DNA of 64,000 nucleotides from Collinsella sp. TF08-11AT (lineage in GTDB: Bacteria; Actinomycetota; Coriobacteriia; Coriobacteriales; Coriobacteriaceae), in NCBI RefSeq assembly GCF_003437035.1, contig NZ_QSRL01000011.1, positions 1-64,000 of the forward strand, read 5' to 3'. The notes beneath the pieces are model-generated. The model was not told where the DNA came from. It saw only the letters and a list, made by a program, of their open reading frames with translations, and made no database searches. Positions 43,310 through 51,464 of the stretch are shown here, piece after piece. The first letter of the stretch is position 1. Each line of letters begins with the position of its first letter. Position numbers and translations under genes: made by a program.

Positions 43310-44445
43310 TCTACCTGGATAACGCGGCGACGACCATGCACAAGCCTCAGACGGTCATCGATGCCGTGACGCAGGCGATGTGCTCGCTCGGCAATGCCGG
43401 GCGCGGTGCCACGTCGGGTGCCCTCGATGCCGCTCGTACGATTCACGCTTGCCGTACCAAGCTCGCGCGCCTTTTGGGCTGCCCGAGGGCGGACCATGTG
43501 TGCTTTACGCCCAACTCCACGGCTGCGCTCAACACCGCCATCAATGGCGTGGTGCGTCCCGGTGACCGCGTGGTCACGACGGTGCTTGAGCACAACTCGG
43601 TGCTGCGTCCGCTCAATCGCTTGGCGACGGAGCAGGGTGTGACGGTTGAGCATGCGGGCTGCGACGCGAACGGCGCGCTCGACTACGACGAGCTCGAGCG
43701 GTTGGTCACGCCCGGTACGCGTGCCGTGGTGGTGACGCACGCTTCCAATGTGACCGGCAACGCGGTCGACGTTTCGCGTGTGTCTGCCATCGCCCATGCG
43801 GTCGGCGCGTTGGTGATCGTCGATGCCTCTCAGTCTGCCGGTACGGCGCATATCGATATGCAAGCCATGGGGTTCGACGTCGTGTGCTTTACCGGCCACA
43901 AGGGGCTCATGGGACCCCAAGGCACCGGCGGGCTGGCCGTGGCGGAGGGCATTGACGTGGCGCCGTGGGCCATGGGCGGCACGGGCATGCACAGTTTCGA
44001 TGCGCTGCAGCCGCTTGAGTGGCCCACGCGCCTTGAGGCGGGCACGCTCAACGGCCACGGCATCGCGGGCCTTTCTGCCGGCCTCGACTTTATCGAGGCC
44101 CAGGGTGGGGTCGAGGCGATTGCTGCCCACGAGCGTGCGCTCGCCGATCGCTTCCTTGCCGGTGTGTGCGAGATTCCGGGGATTAAGCTCTACGGTGCCT
44201 TTGACCAGCCGGCGCACTCTGCGATCGTGTCGCTCAACGTGGGTGATATCGACTCTGCCGAGATCTCGGACGCGCTCATGCAAGGGTGGGGGATTGCGAC
44301 GCGCCCCGGTGCCCATTGCGCTCCGCTCATGCACCGTGCGTTGGGGACCGAGCGCCAGGGTGTCGTCCGCTTCTCGTTTGGGTATTTCAACACGGATAAG
44401 GAAGTCGACATCGCGATTGACGCTTTGCGCGATTTAGCCTGCTAA
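43306..44445 (+). CDS. Cysteine desulfurase family protein linked to selenium genes
   Basis: The PLP enzyme of 379 residues belongs to the class V/NifS-CsdB group and removes S from Cys or Se from selenocysteine. MIYLDNAATTMHKP opens it, the PLP Lys is K199 in CFTGHKGLMGPQGTGG, and the persulfide Cys is in RPGAHCAPLMHRALG (about residue 341). The context directly after selD, yedF and DUF3343 suggests a selenium-supply role rather than Fe-S assembly; no IscU/SufU gene is adjacent. The ATG overlaps the DUF3343 stop. A terminator follows. Confidence 0.92.
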   Translation: MIYLDNAATTMHKPQTVIDAVTQAMCSLGNAGRGATSGALDAARTIHACRTKLARLLGCPRADHVCFTPNSTAALNTAINGVVRPGDRVVTTVLEHNSVLRPLNRLATEQGVTVEHAGCDANGALDYDELERLVTPGTRAVVVTHASNVTGNAVDVSRVSAIAHAVGALVIVDASQSAGTAHIDMQAMGFDVVCFTGHKGLMGPQGTGGLAVAEGIDVAPWAMGGTGMHSFDALQPLEWPTRLEAGTLNGHGIAGLSAGLDFIEAQGGVEAIAAHERALADRFLAGVCEIPGIKLYGAFDQPAHSAIVSLNVGDIDSAEISDALMQGWGIATRPGAHCAPLMHRALGTERQGVVRFSFGYFNTDKEVDIAIDALRDLAC

Positions 44446-44459
44446 AGCGTATATACTTG

Positions 44460-44490
44460 CGGGACGGGTGTTTTTGCCCGTCCCGTTTTT
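44460..44490 (+). terminator. Terminator of the selD-yedF operon
   Basis: The stem CGGGACGGGT/GCCCGTCCCG around TTTTT-rich loop bases is followed by TTTTT. Confidence 0.9.
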
Positions 44491-44513
44491 GTTTCGACCC
44501 GAAAGGTGTGCCT

Positions 44514-45872
44514 ATGGCCTCATCCGCCCCGCGTGGTTTGCGCTCCGACCATGTCGTTACCGTCGGCATTGCGTTGTTCTCGATGCTCTTTGGCGCCGGT
44601 AACCTTATTATTCCGCCGCTGCTGGCGCTGCAGGCGGGTTCTGCCACGCCGATCGCCATGCTCGGCTTTCTCATTGCCGCCATCGGCCTGCCCGTCATGG
44701 GCTTTATCGCCGTGGCACTTGCCGGAACGGCGCGCGAGCTTGCCGGCCGCGTGCATCCCAAGTTCGGCGAGTTCTTTGTCGCGGCGGTGTATCTGGCTAT
44801 CGGCCCGTGCCTTGCCATTCCGCGCACGAGCTCCACGGCCTTCGAGATGCTGGTGCCGCTGCTGCCCGAGGGCGTCTCGCTCGGCACGGCGCGCCTGGTG
44901 TTTGCCGTCGGCTTCTTTGTCGTCGCGTTTGCGCTCACGCTGCGCCCGGGCGTCATCACACGCGTGCTCGGCCGCATTACGGGCCCCGCGCTCATTGCGC
45001 TCATCGTGCTGGTCGTTGGTGCTGCCGTGATCTCGCCGCTGGGTCCCGCTGCCGCGCCGCAGGCCCCCTACGATGCAGGCGCTGCCGTGCAGGGCTTTCT
45101 GACTGGCTATCAGACCATGGACCTGCTCGCGTCGCTCGCCTTTGGCATCATCATCGCCGAGACCATCCACGAGTTGGGTGTTACCGATGACAAGCGCGTG
45201 GCCTTCGAGATTTCGCGTTCCGGTGTGATCGCCGGCGTACTCATGGCCATCATCTACTGCGGCTTGGGCCTTGCCGGTATGCAGCTCGGCACCGTGATGC
45301 CCGACGCTACCAACGGCGCCGCCATCCTCGCCCGTTCGGCCTCCATGCATTTTGGTCTTGCCGGCACGGTCGTGGTCTTCGCCATCTTCTTCCTCGCCTG
45401 CATGAACGTGTGCATCGGCCTCATCAGCTGCTGCTCGCGTTACTTTTGCGAGACGTATGTGGTCGAAGGGGGAGCGGAGGCCTCTGAGGAGGCCATGCGC
45501 CGCCCCTTTGCGGTTCTCGCCTTTGTGTTCGCAGCGTTTTCGTGCGTGCTCTCCAACGTGGGCCTCGACGTGATTCTTATGTTCTCGGTGCCCATGCTCA
45601 ATGCCTTGTATCCCGTTGCCATTGTGCTGGTGCTTATGGGCCTGGTGCACGGTTTTTGCGACGCGCATCCGCAGGTATGGGTCTGGGTCGGCGGCGTCGT
45701 CGCGGTGCAGAGCGTGATCACCTCGGTCCGCGACGCGTTCTTTGCTGGCGCGTGGCTACCGTTCGATGCGCTGCCGTTGGCGGACATTGGAGCCGCGTGG
45801 GCGCCGGTCGCCGTGGTGGCGTTTGTGATAGGCCTGCTCCACAGCCGGTTTGTCGCACATTCGAGGAGCTAG
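44514..45872 (+). CDS. brnQ: Branched-chain amino acid carrier (BrnQ/LIV-II)
   Basis: The inner-membrane carrier has 452 residues and about 12 helices. It imports Leu, Ile and Val with sodium or proton. The family signature lies in the first helix region ALFSMLFGAGNLIIPPLLAL, and GPCLAIPRTSSTAFEM (about residue 105) is also typical. The start follows GAAAGGTGT. It is separated from the selenium operon by a terminator and is followed by two tRNA genes. A role in Stickland-type amino acid use would suit an anaerobe, but is inference. Confidence 0.92.
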   Translation: MASSAPRGLRSDHVVTVGIALFSMLFGAGNLIIPPLLALQAGSATPIAMLGFLIAAIGLPVMGFIAVALAGTARELAGRVHPKFGEFFVAAVYLAIGPCLAIPRTSSTAFEMLVPLLPEGVSLGTARLVFAVGFFVVAFALTLRPGVITRVLGRITGPALIALIVLVVGAAVISPLGPAAAPQAPYDAGAAVQGFLTGYQTMDLLASLAFGIIIAETIHELGVTDDKRVAFEISRSGVIAGVLMAIIYCGLGLAGMQLGTVMPDATNGAAILARSASMHFGLAGTVVVFAIFFLACMNVCIGLISCCSRYFCETYVVEGGAEASEEAMRRPFAVLAFVFAAFSCVLSNVGLDVILMFSVPMLNALYPVAIVLVLMGLVHGFCDAHPQVWVWVGGVVAVQSVITSVRDAFFAGAWLPFDALPLADIGAAWAPVAVVAFVIGLLHSRFVAHSRS

Positions 45873-45963
45873 AATATCGCCGCTTGCACAGGCGGGGAGT
45901 CTCCCCTATAATTTCCTACGCTTTGGGACACGCAAGGTTTATGCCTTAGCTGCTCAACACCTT

Positions 45964-46040
45964 CGGGACGTGGCGCAGTTTGGTAGCGCGCCTGCTTTGG
46001 GAGCAGGATGTCGCAGGTTCAAATCCTGTCGTCCCGACCA
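45964..46040 (+). tRNA. tRNA-Pro (TGG)
   Basis: Acceptor arms CGGGACG/CGTCCCG pair, the anticodon stem CCTGC/GCAGG presents TGG, and the T arm GCAGGTTCAAATCCTGT and an encoded CCA follow. The length is 77 bases. Confidence 0.96.
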
Positions 46041-46046
46041 TATCTT

Positions 46047-46120
46047 GCGGGCGTAGTTCAATGGTAGAACCCCAGCCTTCCAAGCTGATGACGCGGGTTC
46101 GATTCCCGTCGCCCGCTCCA
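46047..46120 (+). tRNA. tRNA-Gly (TCC)
   Basis: Acceptor arms GCGGGCG/CGCCCGC pair, the anticodon loop CTTCCAA presents TCC, and the T arm CGGGTTCGATTCCCG and TCCA end follow. The length is 74 bases. The last 18 bases reappear at 46306-46323, and the reverse complement of 46093-46114 reappears at 46183-46204. Confidence 0.96.
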
Positions 46121-46182
46121 TAAGAATTGTTTTAACGGCTTTGGTTTCCTTTGGGGATCAGAGCTGTTTTCGTTTACGCGCC

Positions 46183-46323
46183 GGGCGACGGGAATCGAGC
46201 CCGCCAGGGTGCGGAGCTGAGAAAATGCGTGAGCATTTTCCAGCGCAGCACGCAAGGGCCGAAGGCCCGCAGCGAAACAAGGATTTGCGAAGCAAATCCT
46301 TGGACTTCCCGTCGCCCGCTCCA
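46183..46323. repeat. Cloverleaf-like element built on tRNA-Gly 3' sequence
   Basis: An 11-base closing stem GGGCGACGGGA/TCCCGTCGCCC (46183-46193, 46307-46317) encloses three perfect hairpins: GAAAATGC/GCATTTTC (46221-46240), GGGCC/GGCCC (46256-46268) and AAGGATTTGC/GCAAATCCTT (46279-46301). The left arm is an inverted copy, one mismatch in 22, of the tRNA-Gly T-arm; the right arm is a direct copy of its last 18 bases. A TATAAT at 46329-46334 follows immediately. Confidence 0.9.
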
Positions 46324-46443
46324 AGCTATATAATCGCAGGCCAATATGCTAATTTGGCTCGCGTTTATTTTTATACCGTCCGACCTCGCGGGGCAAATGA
46401 ACCAGGAGCGTTTGTCCCAAATCGTAAGAAAGTAGTGATTGCC

Positions 46444-47280
46444 ATGGCGCAGAGCAAGGCAGAATACCCCACCTCCGATTGCCTGGCGCCCGCCGCGATC
46501 GAGGCGAAGACCGAGGCCGCAGGCGTTACCAAGGCCAACCTGCCGGTCTCGAAGGCCTTTTTGCTCGCCATGTTCGCCGGCGCGTTCATCGCCTTTGGCG
46601 GCCTGTTCTTCACGGTCTTTCTGAGCGATGCGTCCCTTGGCTGGGGCGCTCAGCGCTTTGTGGGTGGCCTTGCTTTTTGCCTGGGGCTGGTGCTCGTGCT
46701 TATTTGCGGCGCGGAGCTGTTTACCGGCAACTCGCTTATGGTCTGCGCGCTTAAGAGCAACAAGATCACGCTCGTCCAGATGCTCAAGGCTTGGGCTATT
46801 GTGTGGATCGGCAATTTTGCCGGCGCCCTGTTCGTTGTCTTTTTGATTTACATGGCAGCTATTTACAAGCTCAACGGCGAGGCCGTCGCCAACGCCATGG
46901 TGAGCGTCGCCGCCGGTAAGGTTACGATCGACGCCGTTACCATCTTCTTCCGCGGCATTCTGTGCAACATCTTTGTCTGCCTGGCCGTATGGATCGGCAC
47001 TGCCGGCAAGACCGTGGTCGATAAGGTCGTGGGCATTTTGCTGCCCATTGCCGCCTTTGTGGCCTGCGGTTTTGAGCACTGCGTTGCCAACATGTACTTT
47101 TTGCCCATGGGCATTTTGATGCACTCCTGCGGCTATGGAGCCGATATCGCCGGCGCCGATGCCCTCAACGCCGCCGGGCTGGCGCTCAACCTTTCCGTTG
47201 CCACGCTGGGCAATATCGTGGGCGGCGCCCTGATCGTGGCACTGGGCTACTGGTTTATCTACGCCAACAAAGAGGCCTAA
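46444..47280 (+). CDS. Formate/nitrite transporter family channel
   Basis: The pentameric membrane channel protein of 278 residues has six helices. Family blocks seen are AMFAGAFIAFGGLFF (helix 1), LVLICGAELFTGNSLM (helix 2) and GILCNIFVCLAVW (helix 5a), plus GFEHCVANMYFLPMG, which holds the central pore His-like region. It may be FocA (formate) or NirC (nitrite). The neighbouring selA and selB, needed for selenocysteine formate dehydrogenase, favour formate but do not prove it. The start ATG 46444 has only a weak ribosome site (AAGAAAG). Confidence 0.9.
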   Translation: MAQSKAEYPTSDCLAPAAIEAKTEAAGVTKANLPVSKAFLLAMFAGAFIAFGGLFFTVFLSDASLGWGAQRFVGGLAFCLGLVLVLICGAELFTGNSLMVCALKSNKITLVQMLKAWAIVWIGNFAGALFVVFLIYMAAIYKLNGEAVANAMVSVAAGKVTIDAVTIFFRGILCNIFVCLAVWIGTAGKTVVDKVVGILLPIAAFVACGFEHCVANMYFLPMGILMHSCGYGADIAGADALNAAGLALNLSVATLGNIVGGALIVALGYWFIYANKEA

Positions 47281-47303
47281 CGGCCCCAAGCCATAACCGA
47301 CCA

Positions 47304-47388
47304 AAAAGGGACAGGTTTATTTTGGCAGGTTTTAGACGAGGCGCTTCGACGTCTTGTCACGAGCTGCCATAATGGACCTGTCCCTTTT
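47304..47388. repeat. Inverted repeat with AAAAGGGACAGGT arms
   Basis: Perfect 13-base arms (47304-47316, 47376-47388) flank a 59-base spacer that includes TTATTTTGGCAGG, as in the element at 60574-60658. It lies between the channel gene and selA and can act as a terminator through its TCCCTTTT end. Confidence 0.8.
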
Positions 47389-47466
47389 GCGTGCGCGCCG
47401 GTATTTATTTGCCCGATGACGATCGCGGGGGACCAGCTTTTTATTGAACATGTCGAAAGGCTTTTC

Positions 47467-48921
47467 ATGAGCGACTGCGAATCCATGTCTGCCGAGGTGC
47501 GCGGCCGCCTGCGTTCCATTCCCGCCGTTCACGAGCTGCTTGCCGAGTGGCCGGTCATGAAGGCTGCTGGCGATGCAGGCGACACGATGGTACGCGAGGC
47601 GATTGACGCCGAGCTCGATGCCGAGCGCGCGGCGATTCGCTCCGGCGCCCCTGCAAGGAACAAGCGCGAGCTCGCCTTGGCAATTGAGCAGCGGACCCAT
47701 CGCCTGTCGCTGCCGACCCTGCGCCCTGCCGTCAACGCGACGGGCGTTGTGATTCACACCAATCTGGGCCGCGCTCCGCTCGCTCCCGCGGCGGTGCAGG
47801 CGGTGACCGATGTCGCCCGAGGCTACAGCACGCTTGAGTATGACGTCTCAACCTGCGCTCGCGGGGGCCGAAAAGAGCATGCCGCGCGTCTGCTGCGCAC
47901 GCTCACGGGGGCGCAGGACGCCTTAGTTGTCAACAACAATGCCGCCGCGGTGCTGTTGGTGCTTGCCGCGCATGCCTTCGGCAAAGAGGTCATCGTGAGC
48001 CGCGGCGAGCTTGTCGAGGTGGGAGGCAGTTTCCGTATCCCCGACATCATGGCGGCTTCGGGTACCAAGCTTGTCGAGGTGGGCTCCACCAACCGCACGC
48101 ATCTGGACGATTATCGAAGCGCCATTACGCCCAACACGGCGATGATCCTCAAAGTCCATCCTTCCAACTACCGTATCGAGGGCTTCCACGAGGAGGTTTC
48201 CGTGGCGGAGCTTTCTGCGCTGGCGCATGAGCACGGGCTGTTGCTGTACGAGGATCAGGGCTCGGGCGCTTTGCTTGCAGACGGGGTGCTCGCCGATGCG
48301 GGGGAGAAGCCCACGTCCGCCTCGCTTTGCGCCGGCGTTGACGTCGTCTCGTGCTCGGGCGACAAACTGCTCGGTGCTTCGCAGGCGGGCATCATCCTTG
48401 GCAACGCCCAGGCAATTGCCGCCTGCGCCTCTCATCCGCTTATGCGCGCGCTTCGCCCCGGTAAGCTCACGCTCGCGGCGCTCGAGGCCACCCTGCATCT
48501 GTATGTGACCGGTCCCGATGCGGCGCATCGGGAGATCCCGGTACTCAACATGCTTTCCGGCGCGCCGGCTCCGCTCGAGCGCCAGGCCAAGCGCCTGCAC
48601 GACCGCATGCTGCGCAAGCTTCGCGACTCTCAGTTCGAGGAGGCGGTGGAGCTGCAGGTTGTCGAGGGCGCCTCTGCTCCCGGCGGCGGATCGCTGCCGA
48701 CCGTCGAGCTCCCAACATTTTGCGTTGCCGTCTGCCCCGTCGATGGGCGCCTATCTGCCGATGGCCTAAAGCGCGCTTTGGTTCAGGAGCCCGATACGCC
48801 GGTTGTGACGCGCGTGCGACACGACCAGGTACTGTTTGACGTTCGCACGCTTTTGCGCGACACCGACCTTGACCTGTGTGCGTCTGCGTTGGTGGATGCC
48901 GTGCGGGCGGGTTTGCGTTGA
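47467..48921 (+). CDS. selA: L-seryl-tRNA(Sec) selenium transferase
   Basis: SelA converts Ser-tRNA(Sec) to Sec-tRNA(Sec) with selenophosphate. The protein of 484 residues is the full-length decameric form. The N-terminal tRNA-binding domain includes LRSIPAVHELLAEWP. The PLP Lys lies in VSCSGDKLLGASQAGII (about residue 300), with NATGVVIHTNLGRAPL (about 95) and VVNNNAAAVLLVL conserved. The start ATG 47467 follows GAAAGG. The stop overlaps the selB start (TGATG), so the two are translationally coupled. With the recoded selD this shows a complete Sec-decoding set apart from selC. Confidence 0.96.
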   Translation: MSDCESMSAEVRGRLRSIPAVHELLAEWPVMKAAGDAGDTMVREAIDAELDAERAAIRSGAPARNKRELALAIEQRTHRLSLPTLRPAVNATGVVIHTNLGRAPLAPAAVQAVTDVARGYSTLEYDVSTCARGGRKEHAARLLRTLTGAQDALVVNNNAAAVLLVLAAHAFGKEVIVSRGELVEVGGSFRIPDIMAASGTKLVEVGSTNRTHLDDYRSAITPNTAMILKVHPSNYRIEGFHEEVSVAELSALAHEHGLLLYEDQGSGALLADGVLADAGEKPTSASLCAGVDVVSCSGDKLLGASQAGIILGNAQAIAACASHPLMRALRPGKLTLAALEATLHLYVTGPDAAHREIPVLNMLSGAPAPLERQAKRLHDRMLRKLRDSQFEEAVELQVVEGASAPGGGSLPTVELPTFCVAVCPVDGRLSADGLKRALVQEPDTPVVTRVRHDQVLFDVRTLLRDTDLDLCASALVDAVRAGLR

Positions 48922-50891
48922 TGACCGCGCTTGAGCTTGTCGAGTGTCCCGTTGTCGTTGGAACAGCAGGACACGTCGACCACGGAAAGTCGGCCCTTAT
49001 CGAGGCACTGACCGGCAAAAATCCCGACCGTCTGGAGGTCGAACGGCGCCGAGGCATGACCACTGAGCTCGGCTTTGGCGAGCTCGAGCTTCCCAGCGGC
49101 AAGCTTGTCGGCCTGGTCGACGTGCCCGGGCATGCGCACTACCTGCGCGCGATGGTACAGGGTGCCACCGGCGTGGGCGTTGCGTTGCTGGTGGTTTCTG
49201 CCGTTGAGGGCGTGATGCCGCAGACGCGAGAGCACGTGTACGTGTTGGAGCTGTTGGGCGTGAGGCACCTCGTGGTGGCACTCACGATGCGCGATCTGGC
49301 CGATGACGAGACGGCGGAGCTCGCCGAGCTCGACGTGATGGACTTCCTCGGCGATACCGTCTTTGCCGATGCGCCCGTGGTGCCTGTTTCCTCGCGCACG
49401 GGCGTGGGCATCGAGGACGTTCGCCTTGCCCTCGATGCAGCCATCGACTCTTTCCTGGCCGATGCCGGATCCCGCCCGGTGCGCCCCGGTCTGGCCCCGC
49501 GCCTGCCCATCGACCGCTGCTTCACCATCAAGGGATCCGGGACGGTCGTCACGGGCACGCTTCACGATGCCCCCGTAGCGGTGGGCGACGAGCTCGTCTC
49601 ATGTCCCGCGGGCGTGCGCTGCCGCGTGCGCGCGATTCAGGTGCATGGTGATACTCCTCGGGCGTTGCCCGGGCAGCGCGCGGCGCTCAACATCGTGGGC
49701 GACGGTGCGGGCGACCTTCCGCGTGGCGAGGTCCTCTGCGGGTCTGGTGCTGAGGGCTCGACGCTCAGGCTCATCGCCCGCTTCACGTATCTGGTGCGCG
49801 AGGGCACCAAGCCCGCGCCCTTCGAGTCCGGTACGCGCGTTCATGTGATGGCGGGTACGGCGGAGGTCCTTGGCCGTATCATGCTCATGGAGGGTGAGGG
49901 ACCCATTGAGGCTGGCGAGACCCGTATCGTGCAGGTCCGTCTGGAGGAGCGCCTTCCCGTGCGATCGGGCGACGGCCTCATTGTGCTCGCGTTCTCGCCG
50001 GTGGTGCTTATCGGCGGCGGTCGTGTTCTTCTTTCGCGGTGCCGCCGCTCGCGCGTCCTCTCCGCGGGCGAGTGCGCGCTGCTCGGGGCCCTGGATGCCG
50101 ACGACCGCGCCGCCGCCGTTGCCGCATGGTTGGGGCTGCAGCGCCTGCCTGTGCCTGCCGCGGCCGCAGCCCGTGCTCTCGATCTTTCGCATGCCGAGGC
50201 GGCTGCGCTCCTGCACGGGGCGGTTTCCTCGGGTGACGCCGTGGCGCTTCATGCCGAGCGCTCGACCGAGGAGCTCTATGCCGCCCCCGCTGTGCTCGAT
50301 GCCGCCCTCGCCACGCTCTCCGTCACGTTGGCCGCCATGCACGGGGCCGCGCCCAAGCAGACGGGTTTCACGCCGGGCGAGGTCGCGCATGCCGCCTGGC
50401 CGACAGCGGGCGAAGACATCGCGTCCGCGCTCGTTCTCGAGGGCTGTGCGCGCGGCGTGTGCACCGTCGACGGTGCCGAGGTGTTCGACCCGCACTCTGC
50501 CGCTGCGGCGATACGTGTGGTGCGCGAGGCGAGCCAGCGCATCGTGGCCGCCCTCGACGAGGCGGGTCTCGGTGCGGCGACGCTGCCCGAGGTGGGTGAG
50601 CGTCTGCAGCTCGATCGCGACACCATGACGCGTGCCCTGCGCGAGCTTTCGCTCAACCGCGCGATCGTTAAGATCGAACGCGACGTTGCCTTGTCTGCCG
50701 CCTCCGAGGCCCATGCACGTGAGGTCGTCGCCGCGGCTATCGAGGCTGCTGGCGGCGTTGCCACGACGAGTGTGCTGCGCGAGGCCTTAGGCGTGTCGCG
50801 CAAACGAGCCATTAGCATCTTGGAGCACCTGGATGCGGTGCGTTTTACGACGCTCAACAAGGAGGCCGGCGGTCTCAGATCCCTGCGCTAG
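48921..50891 (+). CDS. selB: Selenocysteine-specific elongation factor SelB
   Basis: SelB brings Sec-tRNA to UGA codons next to a SECIS. The protein has 656 residues. The G1 loop is GTAGHVDHGKSA (residues 14-25), G2 is in RRRGMTTELGFGELEL, and G3 is VDVPGH (66-71). The G4 position reads TMRD (residues 122-125) where NKxD or TKxD is expected, so Met replaces the usual Lys. Domains II-III follow (residues about 175-370), and the C-terminal winged-helix repeats that read the SECIS occupy about 395-656. It is fused by overlap to selA. A long inverted repeat follows the stop. Confidence 0.95.
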   Translation: MTALELVECPVVVGTAGHVDHGKSALIEALTGKNPDRLEVERRRGMTTELGFGELELPSGKLVGLVDVPGHAHYLRAMVQGATGVGVALLVVSAVEGVMPQTREHVYVLELLGVRHLVVALTMRDLADDETAELAELDVMDFLGDTVFADAPVVPVSSRTGVGIEDVRLALDAAIDSFLADAGSRPVRPGLAPRLPIDRCFTIKGSGTVVTGTLHDAPVAVGDELVSCPAGVRCRVRAIQVHGDTPRALPGQRAALNIVGDGAGDLPRGEVLCGSGAEGSTLRLIARFTYLVREGTKPAPFESGTRVHVMAGTAEVLGRIMLMEGEGPIEAGETRIVQVRLEERLPVRSGDGLIVLAFSPVVLIGGGRVLLSRCRRSRVLSAGECALLGALDADDRAAAVAAWLGLQRLPVPAAAAARALDLSHAEAAALLHGAVSSGDAVALHAERSTEELYAAPAVLDAALATLSVTLAAMHGAAPKQTGFTPGEVAHAAWPTAGEDIASALVLEGCARGVCTVDGAEVFDPHSAAAAIRVVREASQRIVAALDEAGLGAATLPEVGERLQLDRDTMTRALRELSLNRAIVKIERDVALSAASEAHAREVVAAAIEAAGGVATTSVLREALGVSRKRAISILEHLDAVRFTTLNKEAGGLRSLR

Positions 50892-50914
50892 GGCTCCGAA
50901 TCGCCGCTCGCCAC

Positions 50915-51063
50915 AAAACCGGCCTATCTACTACGTTTAAGTGACTACCCTCGACCATTTCAAAAACCGCAAAAACAAAACCGCAGGTAGATGACTTGCC
51001 GATGTTACGAAAAAGTGGGTATGGTTTACCCTTGCTGGTTAAACGTAGTAGATGGGCCGTTTT
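50915..51063. repeat. Long inverted repeat between selB and gdhA
   Basis: Arms of 25-26 bases (50915-50940, 51039-51063) around ATCTACTACGTTTAA pair with one bulge and one wobble. The spacer is about 98 bases and AT-rich. The right arm ends in GGGCCGTTTT, so it could terminate selAB. The rest of 50892-51464 has no gene, only the hairpin at 51216-51250. Confidence 0.8.
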
Positions 51064-51215
51064 CGTGGCGCGACACTGCGCGTTTGGTAAAATACCGCCA
51101 CGTTTGGGAACGGATGGGCTCCGGTGGGCCCCGCGGTCCTCAAAACCGTTGTGAGGCGTGCAAAACGTCTTGGATGTGTTCGATTCACATACGTTCCCGC
51201 CAACGCATCCTGCCA

Positions 51216-51250
51216 ACCACCACAAAGGTGCCTGTCCTCTTTGTGGTGGT
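51216..51250. repeat. Hairpin sharing the 4819-4855 sequence
   Basis: Perfect 12-base arms ACCACCACAAAG/CTTTGTGGTGGT enclose GTGCCTGTCCT. The element at 4819-4851 has the same arm and loop type in the other orientation. No gene lies upstream close enough to need a terminator here. Confidence 0.75.
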
Positions 51251-51464
51251 ATGGACCATGTGGACGAAACAGCTTCGAAACACGCGATTTGCACGTCAGG
51301 CACTCAAAAACGCCTCTACCTGCATCGTAATCAAAACGAAACATCTGCTCGTCTGCTTATGCGAAACTTTCCCGCAACAGTGCGATATTATCCATACTCG
51401 ATAAAGCTCGGGGCGCATGGGGCGCCTCGAACGACACTTTTCTTTTCCATCAATTGGAGGAAGC

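Noticed and set aside
46183..46323. Possible selC (tRNA-Sec) gene
   Set aside because: There is no TCA anticodon, no T-arm of the right orientation within a 90-100-base unit, and the closing stem is 11 bases enclosing three hairpins with wrong spacing. It is treated as a palindromic element.
46103..46323. attL/attR of an integrated element at tRNA-Gly (18-base direct repeat)
   Set aside because: Only about 200 bases separate the copies, no integrase is present, and the left arm is an inverted copy, which att sites do not explain.
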